DNA from: a virus
Strand: one strand, 5' to 3'
Length of the DNA: 63,877 nucleotides
IMG/VR virus record: IMGVR_UViG_3300009027_000001
Span: 1-63,877 of that record
Shown here: piece by piece, positions 44,027 to 51,983 of the stretch
Position numbering within the stretch: position 1 is the first letter of the stretch
How the letters are laid out: every line of letters begins with the position of its first letter
Notes under the pieces: generated by a model
Told to the model about the DNA's origin: nothing
What the model saw: only the letters and a program-made list of their open reading frames with translations
Databases searched by the model: none
Program-made: the position numbers and the translations under genes

Positions 44027-45206
44027 CGTCCAGTTCCACGTAGATCGTTTCACCGACAGGGGATTCCATTCCCTCGCTGGTGCTGCACCAGATCGTCGGG
44101 TAGCCCGGATCGTCTGGGAAGTCACCGTACATATCAGTGAAGTAAACTACGCAGTCAGGGCGAATACCTTGCTCCTCAATCCATACGAAGGGCGGCACAA
44201 AACTCGTCCCTCCTCCCCCACCGAGCGGTGGGATATTGTCTCGCAAAGAGTCACCCGCGTACAACTCATACACTTTGTTGATACGGGCATCGCAGCCGAT
44301 CAGCGTCACCTGTTGCGGGGTGCAGTCGAGCAGGATGTTGTCGCACTCACCCAAACCCTGTGCCATTTCCTTCTGTGACATAGAGCCTGAAGTATCGACA
44401 ACGAACACGATGTGTCCTGCCGAGAAGCCTGTGTAGCTAGGCATCACTACACCCTGTGACAGCAGTCGGCGACGATGGGGTCGCGTCCAAGTCGTAGCCT
44501 CACGGCCAGCACACTTGTTCATAGACTTACGCAACTTCTCCGTCCACTGTACTTTCGGGTCTAACACCTGTTCGACAAACCGTTGCAGGTCAGCAGGTAA
44601 CTTACCCTGCGCCTTGGCAGCGTCGGCAGCACTTGCAATCACACGTTTCATTTCTGCCTCAGTCGATTGAGCATTAGCAGGAATGTGGTGATCTAACGTA
44701 CCACCTTCGCCCGGCCCCGGCCCCTCTCCATCATTGGGGTCGTCTTTCAGCTTGCGATAGACTTCATCTGCCATATCCTGCGAAGTGAACCGGGACGGAT
44801 CATGCAGGATGTTGCTAGGCATCTTACCGATCTTGCAGTTGTACAGCATATCGTTAATGACGTAATCGCCAGCGCGATTCCATCTGCCGTGGTCAAAGGG
44901 TTCACCGTCGAAGCCCGTGTCTTGATACGCCTTGCTTCGCGCCATGTGCATCCACATTGCGTGGGCAATCTCATGGCACATAACAAAGACACGCTCAGGC
45001 AACGAACACTTGGCGAAGAAGTCCTCGTCGAACCAGATGTTCTTACCATCGGTTGCTGCCGTTTCGTTTCCCTTCATGTGCGGGGGAAACACATTGTCGA
45101 ACTTACCGACCTTGATGTTCATGTGGTCGAGCATGATCGACGCAAAGAACGGCACGTGCAACAGCATGGCAGTCTTTACTTCGGTGAGTTTGGTATTCTC
45201 ACTCAT
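44019..45206 (-). CDS. HExxH metallopeptidase-like plus VWA-domain protein
   Basis: A 395-residue protein. The N-terminal domain has H-E-I-A-H at residues 78-82 (zinc-type HExxH) and resembles DUF2201-type putative metallopeptidases; a flexible Gly/Pro/Asp segment follows near 160-175. The C-terminal von Willebrand A domain carries the MIDAS motif D-T-S-G-S near residue 270 and a G-G-G-T loop near 330. Such VWA proteins work with MoxR-type AAA ATPases, and one is encoded just upstream (47017-48102). Probably an adaptor recruiting the ATPase to a target; catalysis is unproven. Good gaggag ribosome site. Confidence 0.8.
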   Translation of the reverse strand: MSENTKLTEVKTAMLLHVPFFASIMLDHMNIKVGKFDNVFPPHMKGNETAATDGKNIWFDEDFFAKCSLPERVFVMCHEIAHAMWMHMARSKAYQDTGFDGEPFDHGRWNRAGDYVINDMLYNCKIGKMPSNILHDPSRFTSQDMADEVYRKLKDDPNDGEGPGPGEGGTLDHHIPANAQSTEAEMKRVIASAADAAKAQGKLPADLQRFVEQVLDPKVQWTEKLRKSMNKCAGREATTWTRPHRRRLLSQGVVMPSYTGFSAGHIVFVVDTSGSMSQKEMAQGLGECDNILLDCTPQQVTLIGCDARINKVYELYAGDSLRDNIPPLGGGGGTSFVPPFVWIEEQGIRPDCVVYFTDMYGDFPDDPGYPTIWCSTSEGMESPVGETIYVELDDE

Positions 45207-45787
45207 GTTTTTTCTCCTCTACCTTTGTAGGTGTCGAACGGGACTCTCACTACAGCCTCGTCAGACAGCAGACGATCAGCCAACCGGATACGTTGGTCAG
45301 TCCACATATCCATGTGTTCGTCTACCACCTGTCTCAACTCAGTGAAGTGAGACTTCAGCGCCTCGTCCCATCGTGAATTGACGTTGATGATTAGCCCATG
45401 TGATCCACGTGCATACAAGTCACGAGCAGAGAACTTGTTGGTCATTACCAACTGCGCCTCCATGTGCTTGAGACAAGCGTCACGAGCCTCGCTGTCGGGG
45501 AACCACAAGCTAGCTTTGGTCTTACCCATGTAGCCGATATTCCAATCAACTGTCTTGAGTATGACTTCCAGCACCTTCTGCCACAGCGGTGAGCGTGATA
45601 ACGAATACCCACGCCGCAGAGCAGAGTCAATGGCCTTGCGTTCCTTACCGTCTAGGTCTTTCATCGTGACCTCGGAGTACCCACGTAAACGAATGGGAAT
45701 CTCATATTCACGTGGCCAACCTTTGTGACGCTTGTGAGCTGACACCCATCGGTTCCACGCAGACGTACCATTTTCAATGTCAGGCAT
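45203..45787 (-). CDS. Hypothetical protein of the AAA/VWA module
   Basis: A 194-residue protein overlapping both neighbours (8 bases upstream, ATGA downstream). It looks alpha-beta, with many Trp and Arg residues (A-W-N-R-W-V-S-A-H-K-R-H-K-G-W-P). No family recognised. Its position between the DUF3150-like and VWA genes makes it likely to work with them. Confidence 0.55.
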   Translation of the reverse strand: MPDIENGTSAWNRWVSAHKRHKGWPREYEIPIRLRGYSEVTMKDLDGKERKAIDSALRRGYSLSRSPLWQKVLEVILKTVDWNIGYMGKTKASLWFPDSEARDACLKHMEAQLVMTNKFSARDLYARGSHGLIINVNSRWDEALKSHFTELRQVVDEHMDMWTDQRIRLADRLLSDEAVVRVPFDTYKGRGEKT

Positions 45788-47015
45788 CGGCGTACTCCTT
45801 CATCGCTTCAACAATCTCGCCAGCATCCTTAGCCAACTGCTTACGAAGCGCGTCGTCCTTGCGAATGTCTTTCACATCGTACATGGTCAACTTCTTCTCG
45901 ACAGCCTCGCGGATTTCTTCGATCTTCGCATCGTTGGTTGCATTCAGATGTTTGAGCATCGAAGCCTGATCCTTCAGCTTGTCCACCATCGTGTAGTGGA
46001 ACAGCGCGTCGGGGTTACTCAGTCGCTCGAAGGCGTGGTTCACGGTTTCAAACAGCCGTTGCCAAGCATCCTGCATCGCGTTCTCGAGCATCGTGCGCGT
46101 CCGAGAGTTCAATGCCTCTGCCAACTTCTGTGCCTGTTGCCCTTGGATACCATCGAAGTCAGCACCCTTGGGGATAGGCTGGAAGTCGAAGTCCAGACCG
46201 AAGTGATCCCTGATACTTGCAAGGTCAGGGTAGTCATTGGCGTTATAGGCAGTACCGAGTTTCCTCTGCGCTGCCTGTAAGTCATTGGCGTACCCTTTCT
46301 CAAACTCAGTCAGGGCTGCCTCTGTCTCGGACTTGGCGTTTGCCACAGCTGCCGTGTACTCCATGAACAGGGTATTAGGAAGCAGCCGAGGCCCGGCGCG
46401 TTTCCCTGTTTCATTCACACCCACGACAGACCACGGAAGGGTCATGGCGTAGTGAGCAGTACGTGCAGCGTCGATGCACTTGTGGACTTTCTTGAGTCGT
46501 TCATCGGCACCGGCCAGCAGATACTTGTGAGTCTCAAACGCCGCAGCGTCAGCACCAGCCGCAGCCGCAGCATCCTTACTGGCTTTACGGTCCTTGATCT
46601 TACCGTGCCATCGTGCGGTGCGAAGTGTCACAAGTGTTCCAAACTGACGAATGTCGATTTGGTCGAGAATGTCCTCATCGGTGAACGTGGGGATGGGCAC
46701 ATGATCTACGCCCGTACCCTTTGCGAACACCTGATTGGAAGGGGTGTCACACACAGTGTGTGTTTCCGTAACTTCCGTAACTTCCGTAACTTCGGGTTCT
46801 GGTTCCTCCTCTTGTTCTCCCGCAGCTTGTGCGATCAACGATTCAATATCGTCAACCTCATCGTCAACTTCATCGTCAACCTCTGGCTCGTTCACCAAGT
46901 CATCGGCGGTGATAACGACTTCCTCCTCGGGTTCCGGGGTTTCAGTCACCTGTTCCGTATCGTCCGATAGCACGCTATCGAGCAAGGAACTAATATCGTC
47001 AAATGATGCACCCAT
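45780..47015 (-). CDS. DUF3150-like coiled-coil protein
   Basis: A 411-residue protein. The first ~105 residues are acidic and disordered, with V-D-D-E and V-T-E repeats, and include H-T-V-C encoded by palindromic site 2. The rest is helical, with R-L-L-P-N-T-L-F-M-E-Y near residue 215 and Y-P-D-L-A-S-I-R-D-H-F near 265, which fits DUF3150 as I know it. DUF3150 genes commonly accompany AAA ATPase and VWA genes, as here. Start set by GGAGGT before ATG 47015. Confidence 0.65.
   Translation of the reverse strand: MGASFDDISSLLDSVLSDDTEQVTETPEPEEEVVITADDLVNEPEVDDEVDDEVDDIESLIAQAAGEQEEEPEPEVTEVTEVTETHTVCDTPSNQVFAKGTGVDHVPIPTFTDEDILDQIDIRQFGTLVTLRTARWHGKIKDRKASKDAAAAAGADAAAFETHKYLLAGADERLKKVHKCIDAARTAHYAMTLPWSVVGVNETGKRAGPRLLPNTLFMEYTAAVANAKSETEAALTEFEKGYANDLQAAQRKLGTAYNANDYPDLASIRDHFGLDFDFQPIPKGADFDGIQGQQAQKLAEALNSRTRTMLENAMQDAWQRLFETVNHAFERLSNPDALFHYTMVDKLKDQASMLKHLNATNDAKIEEIREAVEKKLTMYDVKDIRKDDALRKQLAKDAGEIVEAMKEYADA
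46748..46762. promoter_or_regulatory. Palindromic site 2 (7+1+7), inside a coding region
   Basis: CACACACAGTGTGTG centred on 46755, within the acidic linker of the DUF3150-like gene and read there as His-Thr-Val-Cys. It is a perfect inverted repeat around one base. Confidence 0.8.
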
Positions 47016-47016
47016 G

Positions 47017-48102
47017 TTACATACCTCCACGTTTCGGGTCGATCAGGTTCGCTGCAACTAACAGGTCTTGATTCTGGCGCAACCAACCAGCGAACTTCTT
47101 TGATTGCACAAGTGATGGGCCGGTCTTACGCATAGCGGCCTTGATACCAGACACCTGAAACTCACGAGGCATACGCTTGAGATAATCAAACGCAGGCTCC
47201 GCAGTATCTCCGTCCACACGGTGAGCGATCATCTGCGTGGCAGCGTACTGGGCATCGGGACGCTCTTTGTCAGGCAGCTTGCACTTCATCGGATTCGCAA
47301 CGATGTCCTCAAAGTCAGGCAGTTGCTCTACCACACGCATGAATGAAACAAACTGTGCGGTAGTACCCTCGCCGATTGCACCGGAGCAGAGTTCAATGAA
47401 GTCACCTTCCGAGAAGTAATCGCCGATCAGGTGCGACACCTTGCAGAACGAGCGTGGCGTGCAGAACGGCCCCGGCTTGTCAGGTACCTTGTCCTGAAAG
47501 ATCAGTCCCGGCTGAGCCTTGGCGAAGGCAATCGCCGCCCAATGGATATTGCCCTCTTGCTCGGCCCACTCAACCCACGAGTCCAAGTGCGGCTCGACCT
47601 TCAGTTCGATACGCCTGTTCTCAATGAACGCGAGTGAACGCTGGACACCAGAGCGATCCGATTCCCTGTTGGACGCAGCTACCACCATGTACTCAATCGG
47701 CAGCTTACTGTCGCCCACCTGCCCTGCATTGAGCAGTTCGGCAGAAGGTTTCTGTACATCGTGACCAGACTGCCGGTACTCATCCAAGAAGATGAATCCC
47801 GCCGCAGCATCACCCTCCTTCGGCATCCAAGGTGCCTTAGTGAACCACATTTCACGTGCCTCAAGATCGGGGCAACCATAGCCACGAACATCGGGTGCTT
47901 CCACTGTGGACAGGAAGAACTTCTTAACGGTGAAGTCAGGCAGACTCCATTGTTTCTGTACCAGCCTACCGGCTTGCTCAACGCCCATTGACTTGCCAAG
48001 TCCGGGGCCGGATACCAACTCGACAGAGAAGCGTTCACCTGTCTCAACTTGTCGCTTCCACAACTGCGAAAGCATGGGTATTACTTGGTTCATGTATGCC
48101 AT
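47017..48102 (-). CDS. MoxR/CobS-like AAA+ ATPase
   Basis: A 361-residue protein with Walker A S-G-P-G-L-G-K-S at residues 31-38, Walker B I-F-L-D-E near 100-104, a sensor-like V-V-A-A-S-N-R-E near 137-144 and an R-R-I-E-L arginine segment near 165. The style is MoxR-type, as in CobS and related single-ring ATPases that pair with VWA proteins. With the DUF3150-like, 194-residue and HExxH/VWA genes just downstream it forms a putative protein-remodelling module used early in infection. Confidence 0.8.
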   Translation of the reverse strand: MAYMNQVIPMLSQLWKRQVETGERFSVELVSGPGLGKSMGVEQAGRLVQKQWSLPDFTVKKFFLSTVEAPDVRGYGCPDLEAREMWFTKAPWMPKEGDAAAGFIFLDEYRQSGHDVQKPSAELLNAGQVGDSKLPIEYMVVAASNRESDRSGVQRSLAFIENRRIELKVEPHLDSWVEWAEQEGNIHWAAIAFAKAQPGLIFQDKVPDKPGPFCTPRSFCKVSHLIGDYFSEGDFIELCSGAIGEGTTAQFVSFMRVVEQLPDFEDIVANPMKCKLPDKERPDAQYAATQMIAHRVDGDTAEPAFDYLKRMPREFQVSGIKAAMRKTGPSLVQSKKFAGWLRQNQDLLVAANLIDPKRGGM

Positions 48103-48107
48103 GAGTT

Positions 48108-48623
48108 TTATACCTCGATATGTTTTACTTGATGAAAAGGCACGCCCGAAGTACGTGCTATGATTTGTGCCATTGATTGACTCGTTAAGGCGACACTATC
48201 CTTGAACGGTAACGCGAATATATGTCCGGTGAATTCCCGCGTTAATCGAATCCACGCAGCTGTCGTGAGACAGTCGTCGTCTGTTGCTGTCGCATCACGT
48301 AAGATGATGCACACTTGCTCTCCTTCATCGCACTCTTTGTAACAGAATGGTAGATAGCCTTCGGGAGTGCTTGCCTCGGCTTTCAATCGGTTCCATTCTG
48401 GTAGGGTGCAGGGGTCAGCGAAGCAGAATTCCTGTGCCTCATGCTGCTCCCTACTCTGGTCAGGGAATAAAAGCATTTCGTTCTCCATCGCATCGACCAA
48501 TGCTTCCAGTATGTAATAGACGTTGCGACACCGTTCCATGAGAGCAACCTTGGTTAGCTGATCCCACGAACTGCCAACGGCATTGAAGGCACGCTTCGCC
48601 CGTTTCAGGTGTATTGATTTCAT
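48108..48623 (-). CDS. Hypothetical early protein
   Basis: A 171-residue protein, starting by ATGA overlap with the small gene upstream and ending five bases before the ATPase gene. It has an N-terminal helix rich in Lys and Arg, several Cys residues (positions ~68-105) and an alpha-beta look. No family recognised. It may belong to the ATPase module by position. Confidence 0.55.
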   Translation of the reverse strand: MKSIHLKRAKRAFNAVGSSWDQLTKVALMERCRNVYYILEALVDAMENEMLLFPDQSREQHEAQEFCFADPCTLPEWNRLKAEASTPEGYLPFCYKECDEGEQVCIILRDATATDDDCLTTAAWIRLTREFTGHIFALPFKDSVALTSQSMAQIIARTSGVPFHQVKHIEV

Positions 48624-48835
48624 GCCCGATGTGGTTTCCTCCCTTTGCTACTCCTGTTGGGAGCACCACGCTTCTCATACTTACGACGTCGTGGAGCTGC
48701 GAGCGCGGCTTGTGAGACAGCCATGTCACGACGTTTCATTTCACGGTTCCACGCAGCGAGCGATACGTCACGATCCCCGCCAGCGACAGATGTACCAAAG
48801 ATACGGTCAACCACCTTTTTAATTTGTTTCTTCAC
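48620..48835 (-). CDS. Small basic early protein (GTG start)
   Basis: A 71-residue strongly basic protein (R-R-R-K-Y-E-K-R near residue 50). The GTG start has aggaggt upstream and overlaps the previous gene by 17 bases. Possibly nucleic-acid-binding. No family recognised. Confidence 0.55.
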   Translation of the reverse strand: MKKQIKKVVDRIFGTSVAGGDRDVSLAAWNREMKRRDMAVSQAALAAPRRRKYEKRGAPNRSSKGRKPHRA

Positions 48836-49064
48836 TCTCTACCTCCTCATGCCTGATACAGTCCCATAGTTCACGTGTTTCATCAGGCTTGAAACAGTGG
48901 GATATGTCGGGTCGCCAATCACAGGTTTCACACACAGTGTGTGGTTCTGCTGCCTTGGCGGACTCGAACAACAGAATGCCACCGATGATCCACGCACACA
49001 GCGCGAATACGGCGGCGATGATAACGAGTGCCAGCATGAAGTCTGGTGATGGACGATACCTCAT
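48819..49064 (-). CDS. Small membrane protein with site-encoded HTVC
   Basis: An 81-residue protein with one transmembrane helix (residues ~9-33, F-M-L-A-L-V-I-I-A-A-V-F-A-L-C) and a soluble tail with several Cys (H-T-V-C-E-T-C-D-W). The H-T-V-C comes from palindromic site 3. ATGA overlap with the upstream gene. No family recognised; likely inner membrane, N-terminus inside. Confidence 0.6.
   Translation of the reverse strand: MRYRPSPDFMLALVIIAAVFALCAWIIGGILLFESAKAAEPHTVCETCDWRPDISHCFKPDETRELWDCIRHEEVESEETN
48929..48943. promoter_or_regulatory. Palindromic site 3 (7+1+7), inside a coding region
   Basis: CACACACAGTGTGTG centred on 48936, identical to site 2, inside the small membrane protein gene just after its transmembrane segment. 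Read as His-Thr-Val-Cys in the gene's frame. Confidence 0.8.
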
Positions 49065-49339
49065 GCGCCACCTGCCTTACGCGCACGCTGGACAAGTTCA
49101 TACGTGTCTGCGTCACCGATCACACAGTTCTTCACGATGTGATCCATTTCCATACGCTTACCAACGTACCTTCTATACAGCCGTTCGTAACGCTCAACCA
49201 AATCATCGTACTTGCGAAGACGCACGAACCCAAGTCGGTACAGTAACCTGTCGAGCATAGTCCCTTCGGGTTCTTCCCTACTCTTGTCTACCTTCTGCTT
49301 CAAACGCCCACGAATTTTATCTAGTTCTTTGTATTCCAC
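49061..49339 (-). CDS. Small coiled-coil early protein (GTG start)
   Basis: A 92-residue highly charged helical protein (R-Y-E-R-L-Y-R-R-Y-V-G-K-R). The GTG at 49339 has GAGGAG seven bases before it; a longer ORF to 49411 lacks such a site and overlaps its neighbour more. No family recognised. Confidence 0.5.
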   Translation of the reverse strand: MEYKELDKIRGRLKQKVDKSREEPEGTMLDRLLYRLGFVRLRKYDDLVERYERLYRRYVGKRMEMDHIVKNCVIGDADTYELVQRARKAGGA

Positions 49340-49832
49340 TTTCGTTCTCCTCTCCAAGCAGGATTGCTTGGCGTTGGTTAATACCCATCTTGTTTGGATA
49401 GAACCTAGCAACGAATGATGGGTAGTAGTCGTCGCTATAGTCTGTGCCGAATTCCAACACCGGCTTTGCTGTTGTAGTTGAGATCAGCTGTACTATTTCA
49501 CACCTGTCCTCACGATACCCATTGGGGTCGAAGTGATGGTCAATCAACTCCGACTGCTTTTGTGCGTGGTGTCCCATAACCTCCTCTGCCGGTTGCCACA
49601 CGTTCAACGGCATTTGATTGCAAACAATAATGTCCTCCATCATTGAACGGTAGCCATCGTTCGGGTCCTCCTGCACACGATAGATCACTCCGTCAAGCAT
49701 GAAGTACATATAGTCTACGGGCTGATCCTTCCACACCTTATCGGGTGGGTCTGCTTCCGCTTCGGTGAACCATACACCTGAAAGCAAACCCAACCGATTG
49801 TGGAAGTGTTCGAGCCTTAGTTGTCCAGCCAT
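49317..49832 (-). CDS. Hypothetical early protein
   Basis: A 171-residue acidic protein, probably alpha-beta. Motifs such as V-D-Y-M-Y-F-M-L-D-G-V-I-Y-R-V near residue 40 suggest a beta-rich first half. It overlaps both neighbours (16 and 23 bases). No family recognised. Confidence 0.55.
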   Translation of the reverse strand: MAGQLRLEHFHNRLGLLSGVWFTEAEADPPDKVWKDQPVDYMYFMLDGVIYRVQEDPNDGYRSMMEDIIVCNQMPLNVWQPAEEVMGHHAQKQSELIDHHFDPNGYREDRCEIVQLISTTTAKPVLEFGTDYSDDYYPSFVARFYPNKMGINQRQAILLGEENESGIQRTR

Positions 49833-50158
49833 TCTATCTCTCCAACTTCCAGCCCACCTTCGCTTGATGCCTTGATGCTGAGTGATGCTTGCCTGTGTCC
49901 CATGTCGCTGTCGATCTTACTCATCAGCGCGGCCATGAATGGATCGTCAGCCATTTCATTGAGGGAGTTCACGATGTGCAGTACGTCCTGCATGAGATCG
50001 TACTGCTGTTGGGTGAGCAGGGGTTCACCGCAGTCAGGGCAGAGCGCCCCGATCCATGCTCCGTAGTCCTGCATGGCAATGTCGTCTTTGCGGTAGTCGC
50101 AGTTCTCGTTGTCGCACACGAGTCCGTTTGCTTGTACTTGGATTGGTTTCTGTTCCAT
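49817..50158 (-). CDS. Zinc-ribbon early protein
   Basis: A 113-residue protein. C-D-N-E-N-C near residues 15-20 and C-P-D-C-G near 40-44 form a four-Cys zinc ribbon; the remainder is helical with an acidic end. Ribosome site aaggaa. Small early zinc-ribbon proteins often bind host factors or nucleic acids, but the target is unknown. Confidence 0.6.
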   Translation of the reverse strand: MEQKPIQVQANGLVCDNENCDYRKDDIAMQDYGAWIGALCPDCGEPLLTQQQYDLMQDVLHIVNSLNEMADDPFMAALMSKIDSDMGHRQASLSIKASSEGGLEVGEIEWLDN

Positions 50159-50192
50159 TGTAGTTCCTTAGTTGGTTTCAGTAATACTAACA

Positions 50193-50513
50193 TTAAATGT
50201 ACTGCTCGTTACACAGTTCGCAGAGTCCGTCCAGTTCTTCAAATGTCTCCTCATCTACATTCCTGTGACACTCGACGCAGAAGCACGCGGACGGTGATAA
50301 CGTGAGCGGATCGTCGTTCTGCACACGTGATGCCAATGCGAATCTGTCCCAATCAAACTTGGGGCTGTCGTTCTTGAAGTACCCCATGATCTTGTTAGTG
50401 AGGATCGTCAGGCACAACTCATGCTCACGCTCCTTCTGTACACCTGTAATGATCTTCTCATGCTCACGCCGCAGGATGCGTGCGATCGCTTCGTAGTCTT
50501 TCTTAGTTGCCAT
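50193..50513 (-). CDS. Early protein with C-terminal zinc finger
   Basis: A 106-residue protein with a helical N-terminus and Cys pairs C-F-C-V-E-C-H and C-E-L-C-N near residues 77-102, a treble-clef-like zinc site. ATG 50513 is preceded by aaggagg, which decides the start. Palindromic site 4 lies immediately upstream of that ribosome site, so a bound protein could affect its translation unit. Confidence 0.6.
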   Translation of the reverse strand: MATKKDYEAIARILRREHEKIITGVQKEREHELCLTILTNKIMGYFKNDSPKFDWDRFALASRVQNDDPLTLSPSACFCVECHRNVDEETFEELDGLCELCNEQYI

Positions 50514-50769
50514 TGTGTCCTCCTTTTGACACACACTGTGTGTACCATTCTTCGTACCCGTCCAGCCAGTAAGTCAGGAAGCTGCCATGCCAAGCAATCT
50601 CGCCGAAGTACTGCTCAGTGAACTGTGCCGCCTTGTCAATGAACAGCATCCTGTCGTGCATACTTGTTAGCCTGTCGGGGTTAGAGCCACGCTGCCGGTG
50701 ATAACGAGGAGTGGGCGCACCAATCATCAGCAGCGCGGCTCTATAACTATCTTCTCGACTCTGCGCCAT
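50503..50769 (-). CDS. Hypothetical small early protein
   Basis: An 88-residue protein starting within the upstream gene (23-base overlap) and ending 11 bases inside the next. Its C-terminus (Y-T-Q-C-V-S-K-G-G) is encoded by palindromic site 4. Possibly helical with aromatic patches. No family recognised. Confidence 0.5.
   Translation of the reverse strand: MAQSREDSYRAALLMIGAPTPRYHRQRGSNPDRLTSMHDRMLFIDKAAQFTEQYFGEIAWHGSFLTYWLDGYEEWYTQCVSKGGHNGN
50531..50543. promoter_or_regulatory. Palindromic site 4 (6+1+6)
   Basis: ACACACTGTGTGT centred on 50537, in the 3' end of 50503-50769 and 18 bases upstream of the ATG at 50513. Here it is read in a different frame from sites 2, 3 and 7. Confidence 0.8.
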
Positions 50770-51076
50770 AGCCGATGTACTTCCGCAATCTCTGGTACAT
50801 GGGTGTGATGGTGAAGCCCTCACCCCAACCACGGACAGCGCGGCTCACTGTCTCGTACTCGTCGCCGTACAGTTCAAGGTAATAGTGCTTGGGCGCAACC
50901 AGCCGAGGTTTACGCCACCTGTCTATAACCTCGTCCAGTACCCGCCGATCCTGTCGCGTCGGCGCAGTCTTACGTGCCTGTGCCAATGCCAGACACAACT
51001 CACGCTGAATCTCTGTAGTGCGCTGTGCGCCCACGTGTCCGAAATGCAGCCAGTACTTCCAGTCTCGAGATGTCAT
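50747..51076 (-). CDS. Hypothetical basic early protein
   Basis: A 109-residue basic, helical protein (A-R-K-T-A-P-T-R-Q-D-R-R-V-L near residue 34). Strong aggagg ribosome site close to the ATG. No family recognised. Confidence 0.55.
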   Translation of the reverse strand: MTSRDWKYWLHFGHVGAQRTTEIQRELCLALAQARKTAPTRQDRRVLDEVIDRWRKPRLVAPKHYYLELYGDEYETVSRAVRGWGEGFTITPMYQRLRKYIGYGAESRR

Positions 51077-51084
51077 ACATCCTC

Positions 51085-51414
51085 CTATTCACAACGTATA
51101 CACGTGAATAGAACACCATCACGCTCACGTGCCGTGGGGTCGTCCCGCATATCTGGCACAGACCAGCAGTAACTCGCGGGGTTGTCGCTGCCGTCCTCGT
51201 TCCAGCAGAACTCACAGTTAGGTGTACCAACTATCAGTTCACCGAACATTTCAAGATCAGAACCGAACAGGTCAAGCACATCGCTGAACGAGTATGCAAC
51301 ACGTGTAGGTGCATCGCATATATTCTCAAGCGCGCAGCTTGCAATCGCACCATCTTCGATTACGTCCTGCTGCATTTGTTGCAGCATAATATCCATTGCC
51401 TTCATCTTACCCAT
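51085..51414 (-). CDS. First gene of main early block, hypothetical
   Basis: A 109-residue acidic protein with Cys pairs (C-E-F-C near residue 66, C-W, C-I-R-C at the end), perhaps zinc-binding. ATG 51414 has gaggag six bases upstream; upstream ATGs lack this. Being first behind the AT-rich regulatory region and palindromic site 5, it should be among the earliest expressed genes of this block. Confidence 0.55.
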   Translation of the reverse strand: MGKMKAMDIMLQQMQQDVIEDGAIASCALENICDAPTRVAYSFSDVLDLFGSDLEMFGELIVGTPNCEFCWNEDGSDNPASYCWSVPDMRDDPTARERDGVLFTCIRCE

Positions 51415-51477
51415 GTTACTTCTCCTCATCATTGGCTTGTATCAGGTTTGACACAAGTGTTTTTGAAAACATCTGTT

Positions 51478-51490
51478 ACACACAGTGTGT
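51478..51490. promoter_or_regulatory. Palindromic site 5 (6+1+6)
   Basis: ACACACAGTGTGT centred on 51484, 64 bases upstream of the first early-block ATG (51414) and two bases after the TTTGAAAACATCTG repeat. Confidence 0.8.
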
Positions 51491-51757
51491 GTCCTATTAA
51501 GTGCAAAAGGTCTAAGTTCACGTGCAGTTTCGAGGGGCGAGTTTGCACTAATACTGGCCTTTGAAATCAACAGTATAACTAATACGTGAAATAAGTGCAG
51601 CGATCTGAGAGTACAGTCAGTTATAGATGCAGGGGTGAGGGGGTTGTCGCGCCCGCTTCCCCGAACCCCGAGTCTCTCTCGCTATGGGGGGTTCTTCTCT
51701 GAAATTGATTAACTTATTTAACCTATTAGATAAGTATATGTATTGTAAGGGCGCAAT

Positions 51758-51794
51758 ACGTTAAGGGTCACGTTAAATACGTTAATCACGTTCA
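51758..51794. repeat. Iteron-like ACGTTAA repeats
   Basis: ACGTTAA at 51758-51764, 51770-51776 and 51779-51785, plus ACGTTCA at 51788-51794, all in the same orientation with 12-, 9- and 9-base periods, directly beside the AT-rich tract. Confidence 0.7.
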
Positions 51795-51878
51795 TTTCGC
51801 TGCCAAAAGTACGGCGCTGATGATAACGCCTCGCCCCTGCCACATGAAGGTTTGAAAACATCTGAAGCTGCACCGTTT

Positions 51879-51892
51879 ACACACAGGTGTGT
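51879..51892. promoter_or_regulatory. Palindromic site 6, variant with two-base centre
   Basis: ACACACAGGTGTGT has the same six-base arms as the other sites but an AG centre, so the half-sites are one base further apart. It may be a weaker site or a different dimer spacing. Confidence 0.6.
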
Positions 51893-51952
51893 GTGATCCC
51901 CGGATTCCCTACACGGTGGTGATCCCGAATTTCCGCTCGTAGGGGCGAAAGA

Positions 51953-51973
51953 AAAGGGGCGCAAGGCCCCTTT
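51953..51973 (-). terminator. Terminator after 51984-52550
   Basis: On the minus strand AAAGGGGC pairs with GCCCCTTT around a five-base loop, followed by a T-rich run (TTCTTT). Eleven bases after the stop codon. It isolates the first leftward gene from the main early block. Confidence 0.7.
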
Positions 51974-51983
51974 CCAACACCGA

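Larger units (their letters stand above)
51415..51952. promoter_or_regulatory. Gene-free regulatory/origin-like region with iterons and AT-rich tract
   Basis: This ~540-base stretch has no convincing gene. It holds palindromic sites 5 (51478-51490) and 6 (51879-51892), a 14-base repeat TTTGAAAACATCTG at 51462-51475 and 51851-51864, an AT-rich tract (~51699-51750) and direct repeats of ACGTTAA beside it. Such a combination is typical of a phage replication origin or a complex early promoter. A weak minus-strand promoter (GTGACC at 51771-51766, TACAAT at 51747-51742, 18-base spacer) could serve the early block. Confidence 0.5.
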
